Part shown: positions 26,782-34,992 of the stretch, one piece after another | Layout of the letters: each line of letters starts with the position of its first letter | How positions within the stretch are numbered: the first letter of the stretch is position 1 | From: Parafilimonas terrae | GTDB lineage: Bacteria; Bacteroidota; Bacteroidia; Chitinophagales; Chitinophagaceae | Assembly (NCBI RefSeq): GCF_900115755.1 | Contig: NZ_FOXQ01000018.1 | Location: 1-64,000, forward strand | Direction of reading: 5' to 3' | DNA length: 64,000 nt | Translations under genes and position numbers: made by a program | Notes under the pieces: model-generated | What the model was told of the DNA's origin: nothing | Database searches by the model: none | Seen by the model: the letters and a program-made list of their open reading frames with translations, nothing else

Positions 26782-27091
26782 TTAGAGAATTTAAAGAACG
26801 AATGTATAAAATAATGACACAAAATAACACTTTTTCCCACTTTTATTTGAAATTTGGGCTTTTGATATTTTTCCACATATTTATTTCAGCCTGAAATTCA
26901 GTTGCAGCAATGCTTTCAGCGGCTTTTTACTAAAATTTTCAGCGGCTTATGTGCAGATACGGTGGATAAACTGTGGCTGAAGATGGCTTGATTGTGATTT
27001 TAGAATTTTGAACGCCGCAATCTTATTGTATTGAATAGATAAATTACTTCGTGCAACTTTGCGCCTTCCTGTTTTGTGGTTTAGATATTTG
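26782..27091 (-). promoter_or_regulatory. dcw upstream region with a possible single MraZ box
   Basis: The AT-rich gap between the divergent mraZ and queA genes must hold the dcw promoter. On the minus strand one GTGGGA occurs at 26840-26835, about 55 bases before mraZ, followed by GTGTT. In other bacteria MraZ binds repeated TGGGN boxes, and here only one such box is clear. I could not fix a Bacteroidota-type promoter with confidence. Confidence 0.35.
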
Positions 27092-27131
27092 AACCACGAA
27101 GACGCTAAGGCACAAAGCAAACACAAAGAAG
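27092..27131. repeat. Degenerate tandem repeat just upstream of queA
   Basis: About four units of roughly 9 bp with an AAG or AAAG core (ACCACGAAG, ACGCTAAGG and variants) end one base before the queA start codon. The same wording recurs weakly at about 9750-9775. Confidence 0.45.
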
Positions 27132-27132
27132 A

Positions 27133-28383
27133 ATGAGCATTTCCCCGAAACAGTTACAGATAAAAGATTTTGATTACGATTTACCGGATGAAAAAATAGC
27201 CAAACATCCGCTGGCGAAAAGAGACGCCAGTAAATTGCTCATATATAAAAACGGAGAAATAAAGACAGATAACTTCATCCATCTTTCCAATTACCTGCCA
27301 GAAGGTTCACTCATCATTTTTAATAATACAAAAGTGGTTGAAGCAAGATTGTTGTTTAAAAAAACGACCGGTACAACCATTGAAATTTTTTGCCTTGAAC
27401 CGGCTGATGATTATGCAGACATCACAACAGCCATGCTGCAGCATAAGAAAGTTTTATGGAAATGTTTAATAGGCAATGCGAAGAAATGGAAAGATGAAAT
27501 TCTCGTAAAGAAGATTTTGCATAACGGGAAAGAAATTGAATTAAGTGTAAAAAAAATAAGCAGGCAGGGAGAGAATTTTATTATTGAATTTTCATGGAAT
27601 GATGAACAGTTAAGCTTTGCGGAAATATTGCATACTGGCGGTGTAATTCCATTGCCACCTTACATGCACCGTGATGCGGATGATGAAGATAAAAAGCGCT
27701 ATCAAACAGTTTATGCAAAGCACGACGGCTCCGTTGCAGCGCCTACAGCGGGTTTGCATTTTACAGGTAATGTTTTTGAAAGATTATCAGCAAAAAATAT
27801 TCAACGGGATTTTGTAACACTGCATGTGGGCGCAGGCACGTTCAAACCTGTAAAAACAGAGACAATTGAAGCACATGAAATGCATTCGGAGTTCTTTGAA
27901 GTAAGTGTTGAATTGATTGAGAAACTCATTAATGCATCAAATCAAAACATTATTGCGGTTGGAACGACAAGTTTGAGAACATTGGAAAGCCTCTATTGGA
28001 TGGGAGTGAAAATCAGTCAACAGTCAACAGTCAATGGTCAACAGAATATTACTATTGATGATATAACTATTCATCAATGGGATGTATATGAGTTGAATGA
28101 TGAAAACATTTCTTTTGAAGATGCATTGCATGCTTTACTTGAATGGATGAAAGCAAACAATCTTAATAAGCTTATTGCCAAAACGCAAATCATTATTGCA
28201 CCGCCTTATAAGTTGAAAGTTGCAGATATTTTAATTACTAATTTTCATCAGCCTAAATCAACATTATTGTTATTGGTGGCAGCCGTTATTGGCAACGATT
28301 GGAAGAAAGTATATGATTATGCATTGAACAATAATTTCCGATTTCTCAGTTATGGCGATAGCTGTTTGTTTTTTGCATTATAG
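27133..28383 (+). CDS. queA: tRNA preQ1(34) S-adenosylmethionine ribosyltransferase-isomerase QueA
   Basis: QueA transfers and isomerises the ribosyl part of S-adenosylmethionine onto preQ1 at tRNA position 34, making epoxyqueuosine. The 416-residue protein has the diagnostic FNNTKVVEARL, the TGGVIPLPPYMHR segment, AAPTAGLHFT, LHVGAGTFKPV and the C-terminal TNFHQPKSTLLLLVAA. Between KIS and NIT (about residues 295-305) a short QQSTVNGQQ insert is encoded by a tandem heptamer array, in a loop that varies in the family. Its 3' end overlaps the convergent acyltransferase gene by 6 bases. Confidence 0.97.
   Translation: MSISPKQLQIKDFDYDLPDEKIAKHPLAKRDASKLLIYKNGEIKTDNFIHLSNYLPEGSLIIFNNTKVVEARLLFKKTTGTTIEIFCLEPADDYADITTAMLQHKKVLWKCLIGNAKKWKDEILVKKILHNGKEIELSVKKISRQGENFIIEFSWNDEQLSFAEILHTGGVIPLPPYMHRDADDEDKKRYQTVYAKHDGSVAAPTAGLHFTGNVFERLSAKNIQRDFVTLHVGAGTFKPVKTETIEAHEMHSEFFEVSVELIEKLINASNQNIIAVGTTSLRTLESLYWMGVKISQQSTVNGQQNITIDDITIHQWDVYELNDENISFEDALHALLEWMKANNLNKLIAKTQIIIAPPYKLKVADILITNFHQPKSTLLLLVAAVIGNDWKKVYDYALNNNFRFLSYGDSCLFFAL
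28014..28044. repeat. Tandem heptamer array (CAGTCAA) inside queA
   Basis: Three perfect CAGTCAA units and one TGGTCAA unit run in tandem within the queA reading frame and encode SQQSTVNGQQ. The unit is a rotation of the GTCAAC heptamer found at 11782-11809. Confidence 0.85.
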
Positions 28384-29253
28384 AGCCCGGTGTTTTGCAG
28401 GGTCGAATGTGCGCTTCCAGCGACGGTGTGTCCATAAATAATTTTCAGGTTGTTCGCGAATATTCTCCTCAATTAAATCTCTTGTTCGTTTTGTAATCTC
28501 TCCTTCAGTTAACAGTCGGGGGTTTGCAGTTATTTCAATTAAATCAGCATGATAATAGCCGCGTTTTATCTTTTTAAATTTTGCATAAACACACACACTA
28601 TTATTTAACCGGGCCGTTTTTTCAGGGCCGGTAACAAATGGCACCATCTTTCCAAAAAAGGGCAACCAGTAAGCGAGGTTATAATGACCGGCATTTTGAT
28701 CGGCCACAAATACCAGGCATGATTGTTCTTTACTATAAGGTTTAAAATCTTTAAGAAAAGAAGTAGCGCCAATCATTTTTGCATTGAAGCGTGTACGCAG
28801 TTTAATAAATACTTTATCCATTGCTTTGTTGGCAATCGGCATATAAACAACCAGTACAGAAAATTTTGAAGCAAGGCTTACAGAAAGGTTTGCATATTCC
28901 CAGTTAAAAAAATGACCAAGATGCAACTGCACATTTTTTCCTTCCTTATAATACTTATCCAGGAATGCATAATCCCATGTCATGCGCTTTTCCAACTGCG
29001 CAGGTGAAAGGCTGAAGAGTTTTATCACTTCAATAAAATTATCGGTAAAATTTTTATAGAAGCTTTTTGCAATAAGCCTTCTTTCTTCGTTTGTTTTTTT
29101 AGGAAAAGCAATAGCAAGATTGGAAAGCACTACCGCTTTTCTGTACCCGATTATATAGTAAATAAGCAAGTAGGCTAAATAACTTATACCGTATAACATC
29201 CAAAAGGGAAGCAATGAAATAAGATATAGAAATCCGTAAAGAACGTAGTACAT
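28378..29253 (-). CDS. Lysophospholipid/lipid A acyltransferase (LpxL/HtrB family)
   Basis: The 291-residue protein has an N-terminal hydrophobic segment (LYGFLYLISLLPFWMLYGIS) and the acyltransferase motif H-x4-E in LHLGHFFNWEYAN (about 112-124), the active site of LpxL-type enzymes. Further conserved parts are LVFVADQNAG and MVPFVTGPEKTARL. Such enzymes add secondary acyl chains to lipid A at the inner membrane face; the exact acceptor here is inferred. It lies 16 bases after nadB on the same strand. Confidence 0.9.
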   Translation of the reverse strand: MYYVLYGFLYLISLLPFWMLYGISYLAYLLIYYIIGYRKAVVLSNLAIAFPKKTNEERRLIAKSFYKNFTDNFIEVIKLFSLSPAQLEKRMTWDYAFLDKYYKEGKNVQLHLGHFFNWEYANLSVSLASKFSVLVVYMPIANKAMDKVFIKLRTRFNAKMIGATSFLKDFKPYSKEQSCLVFVADQNAGHYNLAYWLPFFGKMVPFVTGPEKTARLNNSVCVYAKFKKIKRGYYHADLIEITANPRLLTEGEITKRTRDLIEENIREQPENYLWTHRRWKRTFDPAKHRAL

Positions 29254-29269
29254 TAAAGAAAGATAATAC

Positions 29270-30877
29270 TTACAAAATTATATTTTGCAATAGATTGCTT
29301 TTGTTTGGATGATCCGTATTGTAATGCAGGCCGCGGCTTTCTTTTCTAAACTCAGCACTTTTTACAATCAAATAGCCAACCGAAATAAGATTGCGTAACT
29401 CGCACAACTGCGGTGAAACTTTTGTTGATTTGTATAAGGCTTCCGTCTCAGTAAATAACAAATCAAGCCGCTTCATGGCGCGGTCAAGGCGCACGTCGTT
29501 TCGAACGATGCCCACATAATCGCTCATTATTTGCTGCAGTTCTTTCAGGCTTTGCGTAATCAGGATCATTTCTTTCGGCTCCGAAGTGCCAAGTGTATTC
29601 CAATCCGGAACGGCGCTTTCCAAATCTTCAAAAAATTTAAGGCCGTTTATTTTTTCAACAGTATTTAAATAAGCACGGTGACCAAACACCATTGCTTCTA
29701 AAAGACTATTACTTGCCAATCGATTGGCGCCATGCAAACCGGTGCTGGCACATTCGCCACAGGCATATAAATTAAGAATAGAGGTTCGCGCCCATTCATC
29801 GGTTTTAATGCCACCGCAACTATAATGCGCCGCCGGTGCAACGGGTATCATTTGCTTCGACACATCAATCCCAATACTTAAACATTTTTCATAAATGTTG
29901 GGAAAATGATGAATGAATTTTTCCATATCCATGTGGCGGCAATCAAGATACACGTGTTCCGTACCTGTAATCTTCATTTCATTATCTATGGCACGGGCAA
30001 CAATATCACGGGGCGCAAGGTCTTTTCTTGCATCATAGCGTTCCATAAATGCTTCTTCATTTTTATTGCGAAGAATGCCGCCATCTCCACGCACAGCTTC
30101 CGTGATAAGGAATGAAGGAGAAACACCGGATTCATATAATGCTGTTGGATGAAATTGGATAAACTCCATATTTTCTACCCTTCCCTTTGCGCGATAAACC
30201 ATTGCAATGCCATCGCCGGTTGCTATTTTAGGATTTGTTGTTGTGCGGTACACCTGCCCGCAACCACCGGATGCAAGCACCGTTATTGGCGCTAATATTT
30301 TTTCGATGTGATTGGTGTTAATATTCAAAACATATACGCCATAACAGGTGATATCTGTTGTGGATTTTGTAACGAGGTAACCAAGATGATGTTGGGTTAT
30401 TATATCAACTACAAAACAATAATTGATAAACCTTATGTTAGGAAACTTCTTTACTTCCTTTAATAAAGCGCGTTCCATTTCCCTTCCCGTTACATCTTTA
30501 TGATGAAGAATGCGGTTTTCGCTGTGACCGCCTTCACGGCCCAAAGTATATTCACCGGTTTCATCTTTATCGAAACGGGCGCCGTAGCCAATTATCTCGC
30601 GAATACGTTCCGGGCCTTCTTTTACAACAATCTCAACAACGTGTTCGTTACATAAGCCATCACCAGCGATTAAAGTATCATCAATATGTTTATCGAAGCT
30701 GTCGTTCTCATCATCCCAAACGCCGGCCACACCACCTTGCGCATATTTAGTGTTGGTTTCATCGGCAGTGGTTTTTGTAAGAACGATAATTTCTTTTTCA
30801 GGAAAAGCTTTTGCCATTTTAATAGAGTAGGTTAACCCGGCAATGCCTGAACCAATAACAAGAAAATCTGTTTGCAT
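29270..30877 (-). CDS. nadB: L-aspartate oxidase NadB
   Basis: NadB oxidises L-aspartate to iminoaspartate, the first step of de novo NAD synthesis. The protein of about 535 residues has the FAD-binding start FLVIGSGIAGLTYSIKMA, TKYAQGGVAGV, the active-site stretch EFIQFHPTALY, TEAVRGDGGILRN, CGGIKTDEWARTS and LYACGECASTGLHGANRLASNS. I choose ATG 30877 (MQTDFLV); ATG 30886 would add three residues. nadA and nadC are not nearby. Confidence 0.97.
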   Translation of the reverse strand: MQTDFLVIGSGIAGLTYSIKMAKAFPEKEIIVLTKTTADETNTKYAQGGVAGVWDDENDSFDKHIDDTLIAGDGLCNEHVVEIVVKEGPERIREIIGYGARFDKDETGEYTLGREGGHSENRILHHKDVTGREMERALLKEVKKFPNIRFINYCFVVDIITQHHLGYLVTKSTTDITCYGVYVLNINTNHIEKILAPITVLASGGCGQVYRTTTNPKIATGDGIAMVYRAKGRVENMEFIQFHPTALYESGVSPSFLITEAVRGDGGILRNKNEEAFMERYDARKDLAPRDIVARAIDNEMKITGTEHVYLDCRHMDMEKFIHHFPNIYEKCLSIGIDVSKQMIPVAPAAHYSCGGIKTDEWARTSILNLYACGECASTGLHGANRLASNSLLEAMVFGHRAYLNTVEKINGLKFFEDLESAVPDWNTLGTSEPKEMILITQSLKELQQIMSDYVGIVRNDVRLDRAMKRLDLLFTETEALYKSTKVSPQLCELRNLISVGYLIVKSAEFRKESRGLHYNTDHPNKSNLLQNIIL

Positions 30878-30963
30878 AGAGTGCAAAGAAACAATGATTA
30901 TCTTTTTGAAATAAAAAACAGTTTAAATTGATGCCAGGCGCACATTCATTTGCGACAATTCTG

Positions 30964-31001
30964 CAAATAAAAAAGCGCAGGCTTTTATAAAGACCTGCGC
31001 T
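30964..31001 (-). terminator. Intrinsic terminator of the DUF1328 gene
   Basis: Arms AGCGCAGG (30974-30981) and CCTGCGCT (30994-31001) form a strong stem with extra AT pairs inside, followed on the minus strand by a T-rich stretch. Confidence 0.85.
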
Positions 31002-31021
31002 CACAATAAATTCGATGGCCG

Positions 31022-31189
31022 CTAAACGTCTGTGCTTCTTCTGCCAAATATCAACGATAAAATAAACAGCACTATAAACAGGAAAAACAAAAATTTGGCT
31101 ATACCTGCTGCGCCTGCTGCGATACCACCAAAACCAAATATTGCAGCTATTATAGCTACAACCAGAAATATTAATGTCCAACGTAACAT
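31022..31189 (-). CDS. Small DUF1328-family membrane protein
   Basis: This 55-residue protein begins [22 protein letters not shown] and continues [20 protein letters not shown], giving two hydrophobic helices with the Gly/Ala-rich link of DUF1328 (YtjA-like) proteins. The function of the family is unknown. ATG 31189 is the family start; an upstream ATG at 31219 would add ten unrelated residues. It has its own terminator and is apparently monocistronic. Confidence 0.88.
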   Translation of the reverse strand: MLRWTLIFLVVAIIAAIFGFGGIAAGAAGIAKFLFFLFIVLFILSLIFGRRSTDV

Positions 31190-31309
31190 AGTATTAAATT
31201 TTAATGATGAACAATGCATACATTAAATAAAATACCATGCCATCTTATTTTTTCCTTTAAAAAAATGATTGCAGCGATTAATCCGGCATTATGAGGAATA
31301 AAATTCCAC

Positions 31310-31335
31310 ATAATGTACATGGCTGCGTACATTAT
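31310..31335. terminator. Hairpin at the fabI 3' end
   Basis: Arms ATAATGTAC and GTACATTAT (9 bp, perfect) around an 8-base loop overlap the last codons and stop of fabI. There is no good T-run on the minus strand, so termination is possible but not certain. Confidence 0.4.
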
Positions 31336-32144
31336 TTTTCCATTTGATCAATAACCTGTTGTGTAACGCCGGTAAAGCTGAAGCCGCCATCATGAAACAG
31401 GTTTTGCATGGTCACCATTTTTGCATAATCGCTAAAAAGCAAGGTGCAATAGTTAGCGCAATCTTCCCCGGATGCATTACCCAGCGGGCTCATTTTTTCG
31501 GCATAAGCCATAAAGCCATCAAAGCCTTTTACACCGCTGCCGGCTGTTGTTTTGGTAGGTGACTGGGATATTGTATTTACACGTACCTTTTTCTTTATAC
31601 CATAATAATAGCCAAAGCTGCGGGTAACGCTTTCAAGCAATGCTTTTGCATCGGCCATTTCATTGTAATCGGGGAATACGCGCTGTGCAGCAATGTAGGT
31701 AAGCGCAACCACACTGGCGCCTTCGTTCAATGCATCCAAATCCCATGCAGTGCGTAAAACACGGTGCAGGCTCATGGCTGAAATATCCAGCGTTTTCTGA
31801 TTGAAGTTATAATCGATTTCTGTATAAGCTTTCCCTTTGCGCACATTAAGGCTCATACCAATTGAATGCAGAATAAAATCAATACCGCCGCCAAAATGTT
31901 TCATGCTTTCTTCAAACAGCTTTTTCAGATCATCCATATTTACCACATCGGCAGGAATAACAGGTGCATTACCGCATTCAGCAGAAAGTTTATTTATTTC
32001 ACCCATGCGTAAAGCAATAGGTGCATTGGTTAAAACAAGCTGAGCGCCTTCGCGGTAGCAGGCCTGCGCAGTTTTCCAGGCAATGCTTTGTTCGTTCAAT
32101 GCACCGAAAATGATGCCTTTCTTTCCTTTTAGTAAATTATACAT
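31332..32144 (-). CDS. fabI: Enoyl-[acyl-carrier-protein] reductase FabI
   Basis: FabI catalyses the last reduction in each fatty-acid elongation cycle using NAD(P)H. The 270-residue protein is an atypical short-chain dehydrogenase: KGIIFGALNEQSIAWKTA near the N-terminus replaces the usual Gly motif, with FILHSIGMS and the active-site Tyr/Lys in YNEMADAKALLESVTRSF. SQSPTKTTAGSGVKGFDGF is the substrate-loop region. It is monocistronic, with about 230 non-coding bases upstream in which I see nothing clear. Confidence 0.97.
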   Translation of the reverse strand: MYNLLKGKKGIIFGALNEQSIAWKTAQACYREGAQLVLTNAPIALRMGEINKLSAECGNAPVIPADVVNMDDLKKLFEESMKHFGGGIDFILHSIGMSLNVRKGKAYTEIDYNFNQKTLDISAMSLHRVLRTAWDLDALNEGASVVALTYIAAQRVFPDYNEMADAKALLESVTRSFGYYYGIKKKVRVNTISQSPTKTTAGSGVKGFDGFMAYAEKMSPLGNASGEDCANYCTLLFSDYAKMVTMQNLFHDGGFSFTGVTQQVIDQMEK

Positions 32145-32372
32145 GACTTTAATTTAAAGTGATAAAAGTAAATTAATTCGCAACCTGAATTGCCTGCAAA
32201 TAAACAAACTGTTTAAAATATACCGGTGCATTTTGGTTTTGTTGTTGAAATAAAATTATCCGGGTATGCATTTAATTCATTGTTTTAGCGGCCTGAAAAT
32301 AAATACCAACATTTTTTTACTCCCTATCTTTTTTTGCCTGAATTTTATTTTTACATATTTAAAACAAATACA

Positions 32373-33083
32373 ATGAAAACTTCAGTTCTTACTTTAATTG
32401 CAATTGCTTTTTTAACCTGTGCAAAAGCACAAACAGCCGATGAGATTATTGCCAAACATATTGATGCTATTGGCGGAAAAGATAAACTGGCCCAGGTAAA
32501 TTCTGTGTATATGGAAAGCACTTCAGAGATTATGGGCAATGAATCTGCTACAAAAACATCTGTTGTAAATGGTAAAGGTTACAGGAATGAATCTGACTTC
32601 AACGGTCAAAGCCTTGTTCAGGTTATAACAGATAAAGGAGGATGGATGATTAATCCTTTTGCGGGCTCAACAGATGCTGTGGCTTTTTCAGATGATCAGT
32701 TCCAGGCTTCTTCCGACCAGGTGTATATTGATCCTTTGTTTAACTATGCAGCCAATGGCGCAAAAGTTGAATTGCAGGGCCAGGAAAAAGTTGGCGATAT
32801 AAATGCCTATAAAATTAAATACACCAATAAATACAATTCTGACATTACTTACTATATAGATCCTTCAACATGGTATGTAATCCAGGCCGTAAAAAAAGGA
32901 GAGGCGATGGGCCAGGCCATAACGATAACGGTAACGCCTTCCGATTATAAAAAAACAGATTTTGGCGTTGTTTTTCCAAATAAAACACACCTGGATATGG
33001 AGCAGTTTGCTTTAGATGTAACGGTAAATAAACTTGAAGTAAACAAAGAAATCGATCCGGCCATTTTCGATATGCCTAAATAA
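32373..33083 (+). CDS. Exported LolA-like fold protein
   Basis: The product (236 residues from ATG 32373) has a signal peptide (MKTSVLTLIAIAFLTCAKAQ). The mature part begins TADEIIAKHIDAIGGKDKL, the typical start of periplasmic proteins with a LolA/LolB-like beta fold in Bacteroidota. Later segments (AYKIKYTNKYNSDITYYIDPSTW) match such outer-membrane-lipoprotein-sorting-like proteins. A lipoprotein-carrier function is not shown. An upstream ATG at 32334 would spoil the signal peptide. Confidence 0.86.
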   Translation: MKTSVLTLIAIAFLTCAKAQTADEIIAKHIDAIGGKDKLAQVNSVYMESTSEIMGNESATKTSVVNGKGYRNESDFNGQSLVQVITDKGGWMINPFAGSTDAVAFSDDQFQASSDQVYIDPLFNYAANGAKVELQGQEKVGDINAYKIKYTNKYNSDITYYIDPSTWYVIQAVKKGEAMGQAITITVTPSDYKKTDFGVVFPNKTHLDMEQFALDVTVNKLEVNKEIDPAIFDMPK

Positions 33084-33121
33084 AGCTGTTTAAACCAGGC
33101 ATGAAATAATGCCGTAAAATT

Positions 33122-33160
33122 AAAAGAGGAAGTTTGCGTTGCACTTACTTCCTCTTTTTT
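33122..33160 (+). terminator. Intrinsic terminator of the LolA-like gene
   Basis: A 12-bp stem, AAAAGAGGAAGT (33122-33133) with ACTTCCTCTTTT (33147-33158), runs into a T-run. It also separates the gene from the convergent amidohydrolase gene. Confidence 0.88.
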
Positions 33161-33192
33161 GTTATGCTGACCAGATACGCTAAACAAAAACA

Positions 33193-34470
33193 TTATTTGC
33201 TTATGCCATATTTCGTTTTATAACGTTCGTATAATTGTTTTTGTTTATTATCAAGGTTTATTTGCCGGCCTTGTATAAAAGCATACCCGATATTGCTCGA
33301 CTTTGCATCCAGCACATCGCCATCGCTTACAATAATATTGGCATCTTTACCAGCTTCAAGCGAGCCGGTTTTATTATCAATACCTAAAATTTTAGCAGCA
33401 TTTAATGTTATGGCCTGCACCGCCTGTTCTCTTGTTAAGCCAAACCCAACCGCCACGCCTGCGTTGAACATAAGGTTCCGGCCACGGTTCATTTCATCAA
33501 AATCATTAATGCAATACAATACGCCTGCCTGCTGTAATTGATAAGGCAGTTTTGCATACGTATCCACATCATCATCCTGCATTATGGGCAGCGTATGCAT
33601 CTGATTAAGTATAACGCCAATATTATTTTGCTTTAGATAACCGGTGATTTTATTAGCTTCTGTGCCGCCAACAATTACCGTTTTAAAACCAAATTCCTTT
33701 GCAAACTCAATGGCAATCATCATTTCATTTACCATTTCGCAATGCACAAAAAAGATTTGGGTTTTATTAAACAAACCATTTACTGCTTCAAATTTTATAT
33801 TGGTAACGGTGTGGGCAGGTTCAGCAAGATAGGCTTTTGCTTCGCGGAAGAAAGTGCGCACTTCATCAATTTGATCGTATGCTTTTTTTAAGATATCGGC
33901 GGCATCCGCACTTCTCCGGCCAGGCATAAGTGAAGGCATACGAAAATGAATGCCATTATCCTTTTGATAGGCTGCATCTTCCCAATTCCATCCGTCTAAT
34001 TGCATAACAGATGAAGTGCCGCTGATAATGCCACCATCAGGAACAATGTTTGCAAGCAAAACGCCATTACTTCTAACGGTATTGATAATTTTTGAATCGG
34101 TATTATAAGCAACCAATGAATGCACGCCGGGATTTAATTCACCCAGTTCATATTCATCGTGCTCAGAACGTATTGCGCCTATTTCATTCAGGCCAATCTG
34201 GCTGTCGCTTAAAATAAAACCGGGATAAATTTGCTTGCCGGTGCAATCAATAATTTTTGCATCGCTTACATCAGCAGATTTACCAACTCCCGTAATCTTT
34301 CCCTTTGCAAAAACAATTGTGCCATCTTCAATTACCTGCCCATTGCCAATATGAATAGTGGCATGCATTAAAGCAATTGCCTGTGTTTGTGCCGGCGCAG
34401 GTAAAACGTTTGATTGCGCAGTAACTTTTATGATGATAGTTAAAGAAAGTATGGTGAAAATATTTTTCAT
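33193..34470 (-). CDS. Exported amidohydrolase-family protein lacking the HxH metal motif
   Basis: This 425-residue protein has a signal peptide (MKNIFTILSLTIIIKVTAQ) and an amidohydrolase (imidazolonepropionase-like) layout: N-terminal beta sandwich, TIM-barrel, then the C-terminal GSLEAGKDANIIVSDGDVL sandwich. The normal PGFIDxHxH is replaced by PGFILSDSQIGL, so the first two metal ligands are missing. HCEM keeps a His later, but the final catalytic Asp region reads CINDFDE. It is likely a structural or altered partner of the 1003-residue protein encoded upstream. Confidence 0.88.
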   Translation of the reverse strand: MKNIFTILSLTIIIKVTAQSNVLPAPAQTQAIALMHATIHIGNGQVIEDGTIVFAKGKITGVGKSADVSDAKIIDCTGKQIYPGFILSDSQIGLNEIGAIRSEHDEYELGELNPGVHSLVAYNTDSKIINTVRSNGVLLANIVPDGGIISGTSSVMQLDGWNWEDAAYQKDNGIHFRMPSLMPGRRSADAADILKKAYDQIDEVRTFFREAKAYLAEPAHTVTNIKFEAVNGLFNKTQIFFVHCEMVNEMMIAIEFAKEFGFKTVIVGGTEANKITGYLKQNNIGVILNQMHTLPIMQDDDVDTYAKLPYQLQQAGVLYCINDFDEMNRGRNLMFNAGVAVGFGLTREQAVQAITLNAAKILGIDNKTGSLEAGKDANIIVSDGDVLDAKSSNIGYAFIQGRQINLDNKQKQLYERYKTKYGISK

Positions 34471-34485
34471 GTTTATTTAGTTTGA

Positions 34486-34525
34486 ATGTTTACGAGTTCA
34501 CATGTTCACAAGTTCTTATGCTCAT
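34486..34525 (-). repeat. Tandem octamer array, NNGTTCAC core, left of the four-helix-bundle gene
   Basis: About five contiguous 8-bp units with consensus NNGTTCAC (two perfect cores, others degenerate) run into the stop codon of the four-helix-bundle gene. They are inverted relative to the array at 34947-34986. Confidence 0.78.
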
Positions 34526-34920
34526 CTCTCAGACCTGAACTTAGTTCCCTTTAATTCGCTCGTTTGTAAATAGTCAATTAGTTTTTGAAGTAAAACAATT
34601 ATTTCCTTTGCGTGTTTATAAAGTAAATAAAATTCATACTGGTTTAAATATTTTCTATCCAATGCCCTGTAAAGCCGAGAACGGAATTCGCCGCATGAAC
34701 CTTTTGAAATATATAAAAACTGAATAAACTCACGGTTTCCGCTACGCTCAAATCCCTCAGCAATATTATCCATAATTGAACCTGAAGAACCTTCAATCTG
34801 ATCAATCAATCTATAACTGTGTTTGAATTTTCCATCATCAATCAATTCGCCTGCAAGCCTGCAAAGTTCTCTTGCCCTTTGCCAGGAAATAATATCTTCA
34901 AAACATTTTATGGTTGCCAT
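34522..34920 (-). CDS. Four-helix-bundle protein (23S rRNA IVP-like family)
   Basis: This 132-residue all-helical protein has the signature of the four-helix-bundle family related to proteins encoded in 23S rRNA intervening sequences. Typical parts are FEDIISWQRARELCRLAGELI, YRLIDQIEGSSGSIMDNIAEGFERSGNREFIQFLYISKGSCGEFRSRLYRA and YEFYLLYKHAKEIIVLLQKLIDYL. The role of these proteins is unknown. It is inserted between two amidohydrolase genes and is bracketed by inverted octamer arrays, which suggests a small mobile cassette. Confidence 0.9.
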   Translation of the reverse strand: MATIKCFEDIISWQRARELCRLAGELIDDGKFKHSYRLIDQIEGSSGSIMDNIAEGFERSGNREFIQFLYISKGSCGEFRSRLYRALDRKYLNQYEFYLLYKHAKEIIVLLQKLIDYLQTSELKGTKFRSER

Positions 34921-34946
34921 ATTATAAAGTTTGATAGTTTACGGCT

Positions 34947-34986
34947 CAGTCAACTTGTAAACCTGTGAACACGTGAACTTGTGAAC
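34947..34986 (+). repeat. Tandem octamer array, NNGTGAAC core, right of the four-helix-bundle gene
   Basis: Five contiguous 8-bp units, consensus NNGTGAAC (last three perfect in the core), occupy the gap between the four-helix-bundle gene and the long amidohydrolase. They are complementary to the left array, so transcribed RNA could pair across the gene. Confidence 0.85.
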
Positions 34987-34992
34987 TAAAAA

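Noticed and set aside
30819-31181. 120-residue minus-strand frame over the DUF1328 gene and the nadB start
   Set aside because: It overlaps two well-supported genes and has no recognisable features.
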